From the NCBI GenBank assembly GCA_947579605.1, contig OX388306.1, positions 1,178,001 to 1,242,000 on the forward strand: a DNA stretch of 64,000 nucleotides, written 5' to 3'. Under the pieces are notes generated by a model. That model was not told the DNA's origin and did not search any database. It saw nothing but the letters and a program-made list of their open reading frames with translations. Shown one piece after another: positions 10,700 through 22,114 of the stretch; position 1 is the first letter of the stretch; each line of letters opens with the position of its first letter. Both the position numbers and the translations under genes were made by a program. This DNA is from Athripsodes cinereus. Taxonomy: Eukaryota; Arthropoda; Insecta; Trichoptera; Leptoceridae.

Positions 10700-11240
10700 A
10701 CAATTAATCCAGATTTCTATATGATAATTTATTTCGAAGCTTCGTAAGATATTCTGTTATGTTCGGTATCCGGCCAAACAACTATTCATCTCGTCACTAG
10801 TGACAGTTGTAATAATTAGGCTACTAAGAATACGAAAGTTGGTAATAATATGCAGAATAAATTTATTATATCTAACAGTACGTTGAATAATTTATTTTTA
10901 TTCATGAATGTCAGAAGAAGGATAAAGTCAAACAGTGAAATAAAATCTAAAAAAAAAATGTATCAAGAGATATTTTTGAAAAAATAAAAACATACTTTGT
11001 TTTAGAAAAATTGAACGAATTTCAACATCGACTGCAGCCTAAGGCTGTAAAATGAATAATTATTTTTTAGTATCACTAAGTTTATAAGTAATAATGTAAA
11101 AAAAAGTTTTTGACCAAGCAGAGCATTGATAGCAAAGGCCTCCATTCTGTAACAGATGACGCAAAATCATGACTTCGGACCCTCGAGATTCAATTCTAGC
11201 GGGCCATAAGAAGAAGAAGAAGATCACTCGACACGCTGAT
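10700..11240. other. AT-rich stretch with a short GAA run
   Basis: Nothing recognisable apart from (AAG)n at 11210-11222, which could be the tail of a decayed retroposon. Confidence 0.4.
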
Positions 11241-11254
11241 GTCAACTGGATGGT

Positions 11255-11345
11255 GTGGAAGGAGGCATATTTACGCCGAGGAGTGGACAGAAGTGCCTCT
11301 TTGCCTACCCCACTTTGAAGAAAGCGTGATTCTGCAATTCTTTGG
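11255..11345 (+). mobile_element. LINE-B 3' end fragment
   Basis: CTTTGCCTACCCCACTTTG near 11300 matches the LINE-B 3' end (CTGCCTACCCCACTTGGGA). Upstream similarity is weak. Confidence 0.35.
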
Positions 11346-11384
11346 ACCCATCGTGCGCACAGGGGATGAGAGTATAAAAAAAAA

Positions 11385-11575
11385 ACTGATCATGATAGGA
11401 ACCACGCCAAGTCGAAGACCCTGTAGCAGAATGGCAATGCGATGGACCTATCGAATCAAGCAGGCTGTGACTGTCAATTTACAATGGGGTGCCCCTGGCT
11501 GAAAACAGAAGCGGATGGTGCAGAGTTGTTCCTGAGGGGCTATCCGGAGATCACATCTTAGTATCTATGTTTATA
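11385..11575 (+). pseudogene. Possible degenerate LINE C-terminus
   Basis: A GC-richer patch decoding in shifting frames to RPCSRMAMRWTYRIKQAV and LQWGA. This resembles the RPxxRWxDDIK...W segment of LINE C-termini. The frame is interrupted. Weak evidence. Confidence 0.3.
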
Positions 11576-11986
11576 ATAAAAATATTTTTTTCCAGAATCA
11601 TTCTTGAAGGACTATGTCTGCGTATCGAATAATTGTGAGGCTGTCATTTTTTGATCAAAATTTATCAGCGGAAAAGAGATCAATACACAATAATAAATAT
11701 GTTTACAAAGGATATACATTATTCCTTACTTATATTTACATAATTACTGTGTTCAAAGTTGCTATTCAAATAAATAAAGCTAAAACATATTAATTTAGTT
11801 TAATGTCCAGTGATACTTAGTATACAGAGTAATTTATATAATATCTCAAATATTATTACTCTATGCCTCATTTATGAGAATTTGGTATGCTTAATAATGA
11901 AAGAAATTTATGAAATAACTGTCCTATGAAAATAACTATGTTAGTAAATAAATAATTATCTTGTTTTATGAGCTGGGTAAAGCTTT

Positions 11987-12322
11987 ATGATATTATTATT
12001 AAGTCTTCTAATTTATTTACTTAAACGACTACAGACTGAAAGCTTGTGCTTTTTTTGGCTTAATCAAATATTTTCCAGTAAAAGAAAAATAATATTAAGT
12101 ATTTGGCAGAATTCAGTGCTACAATTTAATACTTTTTATACTAAAATTTTAGCAATTCAATTATTCAATGACATTATTTTAATTGGACAAAGCTACAAAA
12201 ACTTAACTGTTTGGATAAAAGAATATTTCAATACATTATACAATCAATTATGCCGTTGGCGAGTTTATTTCTGTATTCTGATTTTTATTTTTGGAATTAT
12301 TTCAATAGGTATATATTTTTAA
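11987..12322 (+). CDS. Unidentified 111-residue ORF with C-terminal hydrophobic segment
   Basis: ATG-initiated, 111 codons. The N-terminus is hydrophobic (residues 2-12), the middle is polar with a KRK cluster, and the C-terminus has a hydrophobic stretch of about 18 residues (YFCILIFIFGIISIGIYF) ending at the stop. It is the longest non-transposon ORF in the window, but AT-rich DNA yields such hydrophobic frames by chance. No promoter, splice or family signal was found, so it may be spurious. Confidence 0.2.
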   Translation: MILLLSLLIYLLKRLQTESLCFFWLNQIFSSKRKIILSIWQNSVLQFNTFYTKILAIQLFNDIILIGQSYKNLTVWIKEYFNTLYNQLCRWRVYFCILIFIFGIISIGIYF

Positions 12323-12720
12323 CACGAAAGTTAGAACAATTTTGTGTTTTTGTTTTTTTTTTTTAATATTTTGAGGTTCAAATTTATAACTGAACTACTC
12401 TGTTGTAATATCTGGGTTTCTTCTCCATGAACCCCGCTGCTTTTTAGAATTCCCCAAAGTGTTTTCTGGGACCTATCAATAATTTAAGGCTGTGGTCTTG
12501 GTGTTAGTTTTGGAGGACCCATATTATATGGATGGAGTAATTTGGTGCAAAATGTATTAATGCCTGAAAGTAGAATAAGTTTATAAATAAATAAAAAATT
12601 AAGGGACCCAACATAACTTATGAATAGCTTGTATTCTGTTATGTCTGTTATACGTATAAGTTGGGCCTATTGGCGAGTGTTTGTTCCTGAATAAATAAAA
12701 CTAAAAACTTATCCTAAAAG
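12323..12720. other. Retroelement-like 3' tail and AT-rich spacer
   Basis: GGCGAGTGTTTGTTCCTGAATAAATAAAA around 12671-12700 looks like a LINE 3' end with an A/T-rich tail, but no coding part remains. Confidence 0.3.
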
Positions 12721-13024
12721 TAACGGATAAAAATCAAAGTTTTTTTAATCATCATGAAAAATCTAATTTAACTCGATCACATTCTTCTCAAAGATCAGAC
12801 TGAAAAACTTTCACTCGCAGTATACTGTTCCAAATAAAATGACATCAGAAAATTAAGAAAGGGACGCTTCGTAACGGGTAAAAATTAAAATATTTTTTAA
12901 TCATAATGAAAAATCTACGTCAACTCGATAGCATTATTCTCAACGTTTGGTCTAAAAAAATTCCCTCACAGAATACTGTTCCAAATAAAATGACATCAAA
13001 AATTTAAGAATAGGACGCTTCGTA
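12721..13024 (+). repeat. Diverged tandem duplication, unit about 151 bp
   Basis: Copy 1 is 12721-12871 and copy 2 is 12872-13024. Both begin TAACGG, contain ATACTGTTCCAAATAAAATG and end near GGACGCTTCGTA. The units differ by scattered substitutions, so the duplication is old. Confidence 0.75.
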
Positions 13025-13516
13025 TGAAAAAAAAAATTGTTTGGGCAAAAAAACTTTAACTCGTAGGTACATACCAAAGTCGTTATTATTTTCGTAATAT
13101 TCATGAAAAGAACGCGATAAGAATAGTAAAGAATGCTGATGAATAGAATATTTTCTAGATAAAAACAATGGTTTTACTTTTCATTTATAAGAAAAAGTAC
13201 AAAGTCAACAAGAAATAAAATCAATTTGTAGGCAATTTAGTATATTACAATAAAAGTAATAATAATATATTAAAACATTGTCTATAATAAATCGACAGTA
13301 AAATATATCATTATCTTATTTTCCATACGGGCTCATGATGGTTTGATAAACTCCATAATATCGTGGACTCAGTACTCGAATAAGATATCTCTAAATTTGC
13401 TTGTTTTGAGTTATATGTTCCCGATGTTTGCCATAATTTTGAGCTATTACTTGTTACAATTTTGAGTTAAGAGGCTTCCTTATACTGTAATCAAAGTGTT
13501 TTAATAATATTTATTT

Positions 13517-13808
13517 ACTAGCTGACCCGGCAAACGTTGTTTTGCCATAAACATTATTTTAAGATTACTAATACCGTTATTAAAAATAGGGGTTAATGAT
13601 AGAAGGGTGAAAATTAAATAAAAAAAATGACAAAAAAAAATAATCGGGATGGACCACCCTTAACTTTTAGGGGTTTGAAAAATAGATGTTGGCCGATTCT
13701 CAGACCTACCCGATAAACACACAAAATTTCATCAAAATCGGTCCAGCCGTTTCGAAGGAGTATGTATGATAACAAACACCATGACACGAGAATTTTATAT
13801 ATTAGATT
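13517..13808. repeat. Dispersed ACTAGCTGACC repeat, copy 2
   Basis: Begins ACTAGCTGACCCGGCAAACG and ends CACGAGAATTTTATATATTA. It shares conserved blocks with 6235-6578 and has a shorter middle. Confidence 0.7.
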
Positions 13809-14974
13809 AATATATAATTCACGGAGCACGGACCTTTTAAATTTTGGAGATTTTAATACATTTCTTATAGAGTGTACACATCAGAATAATGAGTTTAGAG
13901 TTTTAGACACATAAAAATTAATTAAAAGTTTTTAAAAAAATAACAATATAATAATTGCAGCATAATTTATGATAAGAAAAAGTGTACATATCGCAATATG
14001 TTAATTCAAAAGTTTCCTTAGTCAATATTCAATAAACAACTAGGAGTATTTTTGTAAGTATTTCAAACAAAAAAAAAATGGGGTGTCAAGTAGTAAAAAC
14101 GGATGTTTTAAAAACGAAAATTAGTAATATTTAATGTGCATAGAGCGCTGAAAAATGTCAAATTATTGAAAAACGACAAAACATAACATGCTATTATTGA
14201 AAATTATGAAAAAGTACCAAAAAGGCGGCTTATGCATATGCTTTTTGTTACTTTCTGTAGACATAAACTTGTTTACTGCATGTTTCGATTCCATTGAAAT
14301 CTATTTATTTATAAACTTATTCTACTTCTCTGAAGATCTCCGTTCATAGAAAAACGGTGATCTTTAGATAAACACAGATAAAATAAAATAGAATATATGA
14401 CGTGATATAAAGTGAGTATGTAGGTGAATGACATTAAGAACCGATTAAGAGACACTTAAGGGGAGATTTATTGGATCATTTGGATCATTAATAATACCTA
14501 ACTTGTTTCTGGATAAAATAATAATCTCTCTAGGAGTTCTAGGAAAATTAAATAAGTAGCTAACTACTATACATTATAAAAATACTTATGAAGTAAGCAA
14601 TTAAGAACATATTCATGTGTTGATGCTTAAGTTATTATTAAAAGCATAGATTCTAATCTACATTTACTACACTATACGCTCAAGCCGAATTTTATGTGGG
14701 TAGATTGAGAGGATAGAAGGATTATTTGATCGATCCTTACAAATCGATTCAACAATTACATAAGTAATCGAAATTCTAATATTCCACTATTAGCCAACAC
14801 AAGGTGTGCACCGACACAATAATTAATATACTATTAGCTTATAAGTTAAAATTGTGAAGCAGTACAGCGGTCTACCAAAAACTCACAAATATGTGCTTCT
14901 ACTCGTAATAGAAACAACTCAAATATTATGTAGATTTTTGTTTGTGGAATTGAAGGATTATTGCTTCCGATTTA
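13809..14974. other. AT-rich stretch, nothing recognised
   Basis: No repeat or coding feature could be supported. Confidence 0.5.
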
Positions 14975-14979
14975 CGTGA

Positions 14980-15285
14980 CCTGGTTTCGACTAATAAAGT
15001 CATTGTCACACTAATGTTATTAGTTTTTTAGTTAGTTAGTTTGACAATGAGTTTATAAGTCGAAACCAAGGGGCCGTAGACAAACAGTACTTAGCGATCG
15101 ACTGCAAACGAATTTTCGACAAGTACCGCAACAATAACGCAAAATTACACGGTACATATAGGTAGATTGTCGTGAATTCGATTGTAGTCGATCGACAAGT
15201 GAGTGTTTGTCTAGGGGGGGCAAGTCACTGACTGGTCAATAAAAAAATTAAGTAAAACTAAAACCAATTGTGTTTTTTTTTTTCA
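14980..15285. mobile_element. Fold-back element (family K) split by a MITE
   Basis: CTGGTTTCGACTAATAAAGT at 14981 pairs with the reverse complement at 15040-15068. The right flank resumes after the inner MITE with GTCACTGACTGGTCAATAA and AAACTAAAACCAATTG, matching 35988-36090. No coding capacity. Confidence 0.6.
15071..15220. mobile_element. 150-bp MITE, CAAG target duplication
   Basis: The terminal inverted repeats extend about 50 bp (left GTAGACAAACAGTACTTAGC, right complement CTAGACAAACACTCACTTG, both continuing GATCGACT). It is flanked by CAAG at 15067-15070 and 15221-15224. The related sequence at 36024-36060 lacks the insertion, supporting a 4-bp target-site duplication. Confidence 0.8.
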
Positions 15286-16360
15286 TATATGAAGATGATA
15301 ATATAATATTACCTTATGAGAAAAAAAACTATAACCTTCTTTTTGTATTTGATATAATAATATTATACTTTACAAGAAACTAATGAAATAGGGATGTACA
15401 TAAGCGGAGATTTAGTGCCGATCGAGCTACATTTTTTAAACGTTTGATCAGAAGATGTCATTGTTATTGTAGTTACAGGAGGCAATTAAAATCAAGGATA
15501 AATCTGCACATATACTTAGTACATTGACCACTAAACCAATTATTAATTGACCAATAAACAAAAAAACAAATCGAGGTCGGTGAAACAATTAATCATTACC
15601 AATAATAATAAAAATAATAATTGATAATCAAAACAACACATAAATTAAACGCGACAATATCAGCTGCCATTGATATTGACGATGTGACAATAATAAAAAT
15701 TATAATAACTTTAATAATAAATAAGAGCGAATCCATTGAGAAGACCACACAGATTGTGAATGGTATCATAAAAAATCATTAAATCGCAATGACAAACGAT
15801 AAAAATCATATTGAATAAACAATTATTATTAATCAACAATCAAACATTGACCTATAGGGTATAGATGAGTATCATAGTACTAATGTTCCAAAACTAATTA
15901 TATTAAAAATAATGTAATGCTATTTCACTCCATAATGACTACTGTAAAGTACTCACTGAGCAAGTAAAGTCGCAGTTTGTTGAATTCAAAACTAAAATGA
16001 CGTTAAGCTATTTTCATGTTTTACTGTTTTCTATATATTATGAATTTTGTTGTTGTTTTTTCTAGTCATTGGTTGAGGAGCAAAAACGCTGAAAAGTTGT
16101 GGAGCAAAGAAAATTTCTCTGCTTGTTTTTTAATATGTCTTTTAAAAAGGGAAATATTTAAATGGGTGACCGAAAAATAAATCGTTGACTGAATATGTAT
16201 TTACTCTAATACTATTTGTGCGTTAAAAAAATAACAAAGCGACTAATATTGAGATACTAAAACTTCATAACCGAACTGAAAAAATTAATACTTCGTTAGC
16301 GCCTGAAAAAAATTGGATTAAAATATGGGTGAGATGGGCATGTTTCATCACTGAATTGTA
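15286..16360. other. AT-rich stretch with AAT-rich runs
   Basis: Includes imperfect AAT and TAATAA runs at 15595-15850. No coding or SINE signal. Confidence 0.45.
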
Positions 16361-16367
16361 GAAAATT

Positions 16368-16455
16368 ATTGTCTTATACCCGAGGTTTTACAGGACACTC
16401 GAAAACTTACAGAAAAGAGTGGGAGACCTATTCTCCAGAGACTCCACGAGGTATC
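16368..16455 (-). mobile_element. SINE-A 5' part
   Basis: TTTTACAGGACACTCGAAAA and AGAAAAGAGTGGGAGACCTA are the complement of the SINE-A 5' region. The 3' part is absent. Confidence 0.55.
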
Positions 16456-16596
16456 GGGCTATCCAAGGATGTATTAAAAGAAAAACTTAATAAACACTTC
16501 GGCTTTGAAGGGCGTATTACCATCTTATTTATCGGAGATGTGCGGGATCAAGACCATCACTGAAAGACGGCTTAACCTTCGCTCAGCACAGGGTGA

Positions 16597-16800
16597 GGCA
16601 AAAGAAGACTAATTGAGCCGTCTCGATCTCGCAGGACAGGCTTTGGAGATAGAGCGTTCAGTGTTGAGGGTCCCAGATGCTGGAATAAGCTGCCTCTGGA
16701 TCTGCGAGAGGAGGTGAATGGAGAGAGCTTTGAAATAAGGCTTAAGACGTACTTTTTGCTGGGACTTTCGGGTGATAGATGCGGTATACGGCGCCCTTGA
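16597..16800 (+). pseudogene. CR1/L2-like LINE C-terminal end
   Basis: 68 open codons end at the natural TGA (16798-16800). The reading contains GFGDRAFSVEGPRCWNKLPL followed by DLREEV and IRLKTYF, the signature C-terminus of CR1/L2 LINEs. The 3' UTR (GCGCCCTTGAGGT overlapping the stop, then AACGGCGCATTACAAATCG) matches that after 8571. Strongly 5'-truncated, with a stop just upstream at 16594. Confidence 0.8.
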
Positions 16801-17214
16801 GGTCATGTTATGAGTAAACGGCGCATTACAAATCGTCCATTTATATAATTGGTACAATACAAATGAACTAAATAACTATATAATAGATCATTATTTAATA
16901 CATTAATTGGAATAGATAAAATTATAACAATAAACAATATCAATAAATTATTAAAAACATACTATCAAAAGACTTAAAAGAGGATACATCTACGAGTACT
17001 TAGTACAATAAAACATTTATTTCTACTTAATGTCTTAGATAATATTTAGAGTCGCAATAATTTTATTGTATTGCGATATCGGTATAGTAGCTATGTATGT
17101 AGGTGCTATATCAATAATAATAAATTTTATTAATGATATTAAATCCTTTATTAACTGATTGTTTGGATATTGTAGGGAATGGATATTAAAAGGACGACGA
17201 ACATATTTATCTGT

Positions 17215-17560
17215 TTAGCTGAAACAAGGAGCGTGGGTAAATGTGAAAGCTCAAGAAGCACGTGGATCAAATTCTCAAAGATGAAAGCGTGTTGAGAATG
17301 GCGGCGTCCAGATAGTAGGATGCGAACGTCAATCAAATCATCAATCTTCAACGATTCGGAGCATTCTCCGAAGAAATATTTGAATGAATGCGTTTGTTTC
17401 CCATCCTTATACGGGTTACGAAGGCATTCATTCAAATATTTCTTCGAAAAATGCTCCGAATCGTTGAAGATTGATGATTGATTGACGTTCGCATCGCATC
17501 CTACTATCTGGACGCACCCAATGAGAAGAAAAATATATCAGATTATGTGTATGAGATTAT
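17215..17560 (+). mobile_element. LINE-B fragment interrupted by a MITE
   Basis: The left part has GCACGTGGATCAAATTCTCA and GAAAGCGTGTTGAGAATG. The right part resumes at 17520 with AATGAGAAGAAAA. Removing 17301-17519 and one AATG restores a LINE-B-like reading. Confidence 0.55.
17301..17519. mobile_element. Palindromic MITE, AATG target duplication (copy 2)
   Basis: 219-bp fold-back with arms GCGGCGTCCAGATAGTAGGA and its near-complement, sharing GCGAACGTCAATCA and CGGAGCATTCTCCGAAGAAA with 4230-4461. Flanked by AATG at 17297-17300 and 17520-17523. The two arms cover almost the whole element. Confidence 0.85.
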
Positions 17561-17646
17561 GAAGAAAGTGTTCTGTTAAATCTGATTGGCGTTCTTAGCA
17601 TTATGCCTGCTTCTCAAAGGATGCGACGCCCGCGCCGGTGTGAAAT

Positions 17647-17735
17647 ATACCATCACGGTATATTTTACAAGTGGAGTAGCCAGCAGATCAGTTAAATGTG
17701 ATCATTTGAATGTAAGCTGTCCTTTCAAACGATAT
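17647..17735 (-). mobile_element. SINE-A fragment
   Basis: ACCATCACGGTATATTTTAC, GTGGAGTAGCCAGCAGATC and GTAAGCTGTCCTTTC are the complement of the SINE-A 3' half. Tail lost. Confidence 0.55.
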
Positions 17736-17764
17736 ACCGATATCCTACCAGTATGTATATCGGT

Positions 17765-17900
17765 ATGTTCCGACGGTACTTGGTGGAAATTCATGTTGAG
17801 TTAATTATAAATAAAACATTTACTATTTAGACTTTTTATTGGACGCGAGCCGGCTTTCAAGAGCTTCCGCCAAGTACCGTCGGTTGAAAATATCAACTAT
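17765..17900 (-). repeat. Truncated hammerhead-repeat terminus
   Basis: GACGGTACTTGGTGGAAATTCATGTT at 17773 and ACGCGAGCCGGCTTTCAAGA at 17843 are the two landmark segments of this repeat family. Read on the minus strand, the ribozyme starts inside the stem-II loop (GGAAGCTCTTGAAAGCCGGC) and lacks CTGATGA. The sequence upstream is instead a second copy of the ACTTGG(T/C)GGAAG segment. Confidence 0.6.
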
Positions 17901-18100
17901 ATAAATAAGTGTTTAATTTATAATTAAAAAAATACAATAATGCTACATTACACAAGTATTGTAAAATAATTCTAAGAATGAAGATACAAAAAGCTAACTA
18001 GATACATGCTATGAAATAAATAAATAATAAAATAATTAATTTATTATCAGTTTTATAAAAAGGATCTATGATAGATTAGTATTTATTAGTTTATACATAC
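17900..18100. other. AT-rich spacer
   Basis: Nothing recognised. Confidence 0.4.
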
Positions 18101-18275
18101 TTTTCTTGTCATGGAGGCACGAGCCATTGAACCGGCACATCCCGACGGCTTGTCCCATGAGTCGGCTACCGCTCACATAGGGCTGGGGCCTCGGTGCCCG
18201 GGCGCAGCGCCGTTTTGGGGGCTCCCACTTCTTGCTGGGCCACCCCTCGCGCGGTCCAAAACACACAAATACCCC
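18100..18275. other. GC-rich island of unknown origin
   Basis: About 170 bp of high GC content (for example GGGGCCTCGGTGCCCGGGCG) in otherwise AT-rich DNA. Two plus-strand frames and one minus-strand frame are open, so reading frame alone cannot choose. No motif was recognised. A decayed transposon end or a transferred fragment are both possible. Confidence 0.4.
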
Positions 18276-18699
18276 GAACAATCATTAAGATACAAAATGG
18301 TCACTTTTCATTGAAACAATTTATATCACTCATTTATTATTTTTTCTTCAGCATTATACAACACTCACTTCCTCTATTCACTGCTTTTCAATATAATTCA
18401 TAAAAGTCTTATGTAATTTTTGTTCTCATCTATATAAATATTCTATGTACATAATGTAAAAAAAATGATTTAAAAAACACTGTTGGTTGCATGTACTTAT
18501 ACATTTTATTAAATATCGATTAACATAATTATGAAATAAAAGGTAGTATTTTGAAAAATATAGGCAACGTAAGGATATATTATGTATGCTGTTTGAGAGT
18601 TTGATAACGACATCGCACGTCGAAATTTAGGTAACCTAATGAAGTAACATACCTATGTGAAATATGTTTAAATACCTTTCTAGTTAGTACCTTTTACAA

Positions 18700-18860
18700 A
18701 TATGGTGGACTAGTGGTTAACATACTCTTCTTGTAAGCGAGGGGTGGTGGGTTCGATACCCAGAGTGAACAGAACATTTCTGTTCGTTTTTTTGGAATAA
18801 AATCGATGTGAATAATTCGTTCAGAACACACAGATCGCCTCCTCTGAGTCATAAAAATAA
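18700..18860 (+). mobile_element. tRNA-headed SINE (family SINE-1), copy 1
   Basis: An A-box-like TGGACTAGTGG at 18706-18716 and a perfect B box GGTTCGATACC at 18750-18760, with TCTTGTAAGCGAGG between them. The body with GAACATTTCTGTTCGTTTTTT and AATCGATGTGAATAATTCG is shared with 22115-22235. Not a tRNA gene, as no closing acceptor arm is present. Confidence 0.7.
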
Positions 18861-20200
18861 CACAAACTAGATAACTAGTATTGCTGGATAAATTATATAA
18901 AGAAGAATTATATGTTTTAAAAAAAACGAGGAGTCAGATTATATGAACTGGTATTCATTACTCATTGTAGCGCAACTTGACAAGTCTAGTATCCAGTAGC
19001 GCAAAAGATAAAAATCATAAAATATATTTATAATAATAATAAAAGATACAATCTACTTTAAAAAGACACTCACTTAAAGCGCAAAGACGTGAAAATAGAC
19101 GCCACCCCTCGAAGAAGGAGAGAAGAAACGATAATTTATGGTCATAATTTTTCATATTATTACAAAATATTATAACTAGCAAGTCTCATATCATATTGAA
19201 TCTCTCTACTTTCTACTGGTCATTATATTATCATGTTACCGTAATAATAAAGTGAGATGTTAGTAAGATAGAAATGAAATATGCATTTATTTATCAATAT
19301 CTTAATAATATATTTTTTTAAGTCTTCACTGTACATTGATTAAAAGCAATTTTTCAGATAAATATGTGACAATATCAAACACAATCAATTTAAAGAGGGT
19401 GAGTTTATCAAAGAGGCGCGATTTGTTCCAACTAACTCAATTTCATGCAAAGTTCATAATAACTTTTTAAGAAAGAAAGCGAGGAGTTACAAAGAAAAAT
19501 AACAGAAAAAGGCAATAGACATTTTAAGTGATGAAATGATCCTTGACCGCACGTTTGAAGGCGTGAAGAGTGGGAAGCAACCTAATTCAGGAAAGCAGAA
19601 TACTCCAGCAGCAAGCACCATGAACTGAAAATGAGTTCGCAAGAAAGTTTGAGCTATGAGCTGGTGTTGCCAGAAAATAATAATAAATTTTAGTAGAGAA
19701 TTAAAACAGAATCGCGATTGTCCGTCTAAGAAAAAGTAAGTTTGGGTAAATACATATGTGTGTATTAAAACCTTTTTCTTATGGTGTGATATTATGTTTC
19801 AACGTCGGCAAAACCCCTCTGTGCTAGTTAAAAAAGCTCGTCTTCTCTCTGAACTTCTGTCCTGATATCTTTTCCTGCTAGGACATTGACTTTCATCTCA
19901 TGTAAAGTCTGCTTTACATTTTGCCTTTTTTGTTAGATTCAGCACATTATATTTATCATTACGTTACAATGGACGAAATAAGCATTCTAGACTATTCTTA
20001 TTTTAGTGAGTGCCGTGAACTATCTAAAAGTATTTGAGATATCGATACTTCGAATGATTCTTCGAATAACTTTAACGGATATGTTTAGCAATACAAGAGG
20101 TTTTCGAAGAGCCAGAGTCGGTAAATAGAGAATAACAGATAACTCTCATATAAAAAGAAAGAAACACTCACCCGATTATAAAAGACAAAAAAGAATGTTT
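18861..20200. other. AT-rich stretch; short repeat near 19390
   Basis: Only a small shared block is seen: AGAGGGTGAGTTTATC and AGGCGCGATTT at 19392-19427, also present at 35496-35526 beside family H. Otherwise nothing recognisable. Confidence 0.4.
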
Positions 20201-20223
20201 AAGAAGTATTAAGAAGTATAAAG

Positions 20224-20454
20224 ATGAGGAAGATGGCATATTTGGGACACGTACTTCGAAATGAGAAATATAGTTTGCTCCAACTCATTTTGAAAGGAAA
20301 AATTGAGGGTAGTCGTGGTGTGGGAAGGCGGCAGATGTCCTGGCTGAGAAACATCCGAGAGTGGACCGGAGTTCGGAGGGTGGAGGAGTTGTTCCGGCTG
20401 GCACAGGACAGAGAGGCCTACGCCAGGGTGATAGCCGACGTCGGGGGGACCTGA
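20224..20454 (+). pseudogene. LINE-G reverse transcriptase C-terminus
   Basis: 77 intact codons to a natural TGA, reading MAYLGHVLRNEKYSLLQLIL, then GKIEGSRGVGRRQMSWLRNI and LFRLAQDREAYARVIADVGG. The YLGHVLR...GKIEG...GRR..SWLRN pattern is the C-terminal region of RTE/CR1-type insect LINEs. EN and RT are missing (5' truncation). A (GAA)n tail follows at 20468-20483. Two more truncated copies are at 56227 and 62815. Confidence 0.8.
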
Positions 20455-20483
20455 CATGGCACTTTGAGAAGAAGAAGAAGAAG

Positions 20484-21450
20484 TATTGGAAAGAAGCAGA
20501 TTTTAAGACATTTCAATATTTGTATGTATATTTATTTGTTCAGGATACATTAAGTGTTCTGGAACTATTTCAAATTGTCCAGAATAGGGACACATTTCCA
20601 CAAGCACTTGTCAACGATGATAACAGAAAAGGAAATAGGAAAATGTTACTTAAAAGAGCTATTATTTTACTCTAATTTAAATTCACCTGTGACATTTTTT
20701 CATCCATTTAACGACGGCGCGTTGATCCAAATACGCTAGTACTGTATAAGAAGAAATTCGCTTATTCATTAGTCTGCCCGTCTTGGAATGGAGCCCATTT
20801 CTCAACGAATTAATTAAGTGACACGAAACGCAAAACTGGGTTACATACAACGAAGAAGAAGATATTATGATAGCGAAAGAAAAAGAATAAGAAAAATGAA
20901 AGAAATAAAATAAAATCCTGACAGAACATTCCCATTATGTAGATTAATTCATTCGCGAATGAATGTGAATTTATGTAGAACACGAAAAATAAATGTATTG
21001 TATAAGATTATTATGAACAAACTTTCAAATTGCGTCATTTCATTTTGATGATAATTTTCATTAAAAGTTTAATTAACTCTTCCATTATGTAAGTTGTTAA
21101 TTTCGCGACTTTTTTAATGAAATATATTATTAAGTTTAGTATGCCAATTTAAGATGTCTATAACACAGCTTGCGAAGACACAAGCATTTAGACAAGGAAA
21201 CTAATTATTATGTGTAGTACTTACGTAGCAAATTACTATTATGAAATGTTTCTATTATATGTATTTTATGACAACGTTAATTTTAAGTTCTTTTCGTAGT
21301 TTTTTATTTTCAAGTATTCTACATAGCTACAGGAAAACTACCTATATAATAATATGTCAGCCTATAAACTATTTAGATTTCAATTCTACATTTGGATTGT
21401 TGGAAATAAATAACACATAAGCTATAAATTCTCGTTTTATATTATATCTA
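20484..21450. other. AT-rich stretch, nothing recognised
   Basis: No supported gene or repeat. Confidence 0.5.
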
Positions 21451-21454
21451 TACC

Positions 21455-21645
21455 CTCACGTCGTATCCCAAGTGGGGTAGGCAGAAAGAACGGAACGCTA
21501 TATATCTATCGTTAGACACTTCTTTAAGTTCTTCTTCATTCATACAATTTCTCATGCACGCCCGTCAATTTTTCTTACTAAGCGCACGGCCGTATTTGAG
21601 AATATAATCCACGTGATCAAGCCACTCACTGGTTACTATGACTAT
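21455..21645 (-). mobile_element. LINE-B 3' end
   Basis: Antisense reading of LINE-B: CGTATCCCAAGTGGGGTAGG at the left is the complement of its 3' end, and ATAATCCACGTGATCAAGCC at the right is its inner CACGTG segment. About 190 bp without an obvious tail. Confidence 0.6.
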
Positions 21646-22110
21646 GACTCACATTCATTTTGCATCACGAGACTGCTCATTGATCACGAGGAAAATTACT
21701 TATCGCTTTTTTTATATTCGTCAGTATTTATATTATTATAAGTAATTTACTACAGTACATGACGTAATAAAAAGCTGCCAGATGTATAAAAAGTTTCAGC
21801 GTTTCAATAATAATTTTAATATGAAATCATAAAATGCGTGGGCCATTCAGAGTTTTGCTATCTATGATACGATAAAATCACTCTTGCGGTTTGTTCGCCA
21901 CGTGAATCTGAGAGAACATTCCCAATTTTTTTGAATCATAAAAATAATATGCTTATCACAGGAATTGGGAAAGTTGCTAAAGCATAAAGAGTACTTTCAA
22001 CAAACCTCTTGTCAATTCACAAGCATTGAAACTCTGTATCATCCATTCCTAAAGGATGTTCGCATATGCATGTGTACCTTGTACAACATATCAAACTAAT
22101 TAATATCTAT
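21646..22110. other. AT-rich stretch, nothing recognised
   Basis: No supported feature. Confidence 0.45.
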
Positions 22111-22114
22111 TACA

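Noticed and set aside
18066..18403. Three overlapping open frames in the GC island
   Set aside because: Frames open on both strands are expected in a short GC-rich patch, and none shows a recognisable domain.
18706..18770. Possible tRNA genes (also 10410, 22120, 29460, 38270)
   Set aside because: A and B box-like sequences are present, but acceptor arms do not close, and the sequences continue into conserved non-tRNA bodies repeated elsewhere. They are SINE heads.
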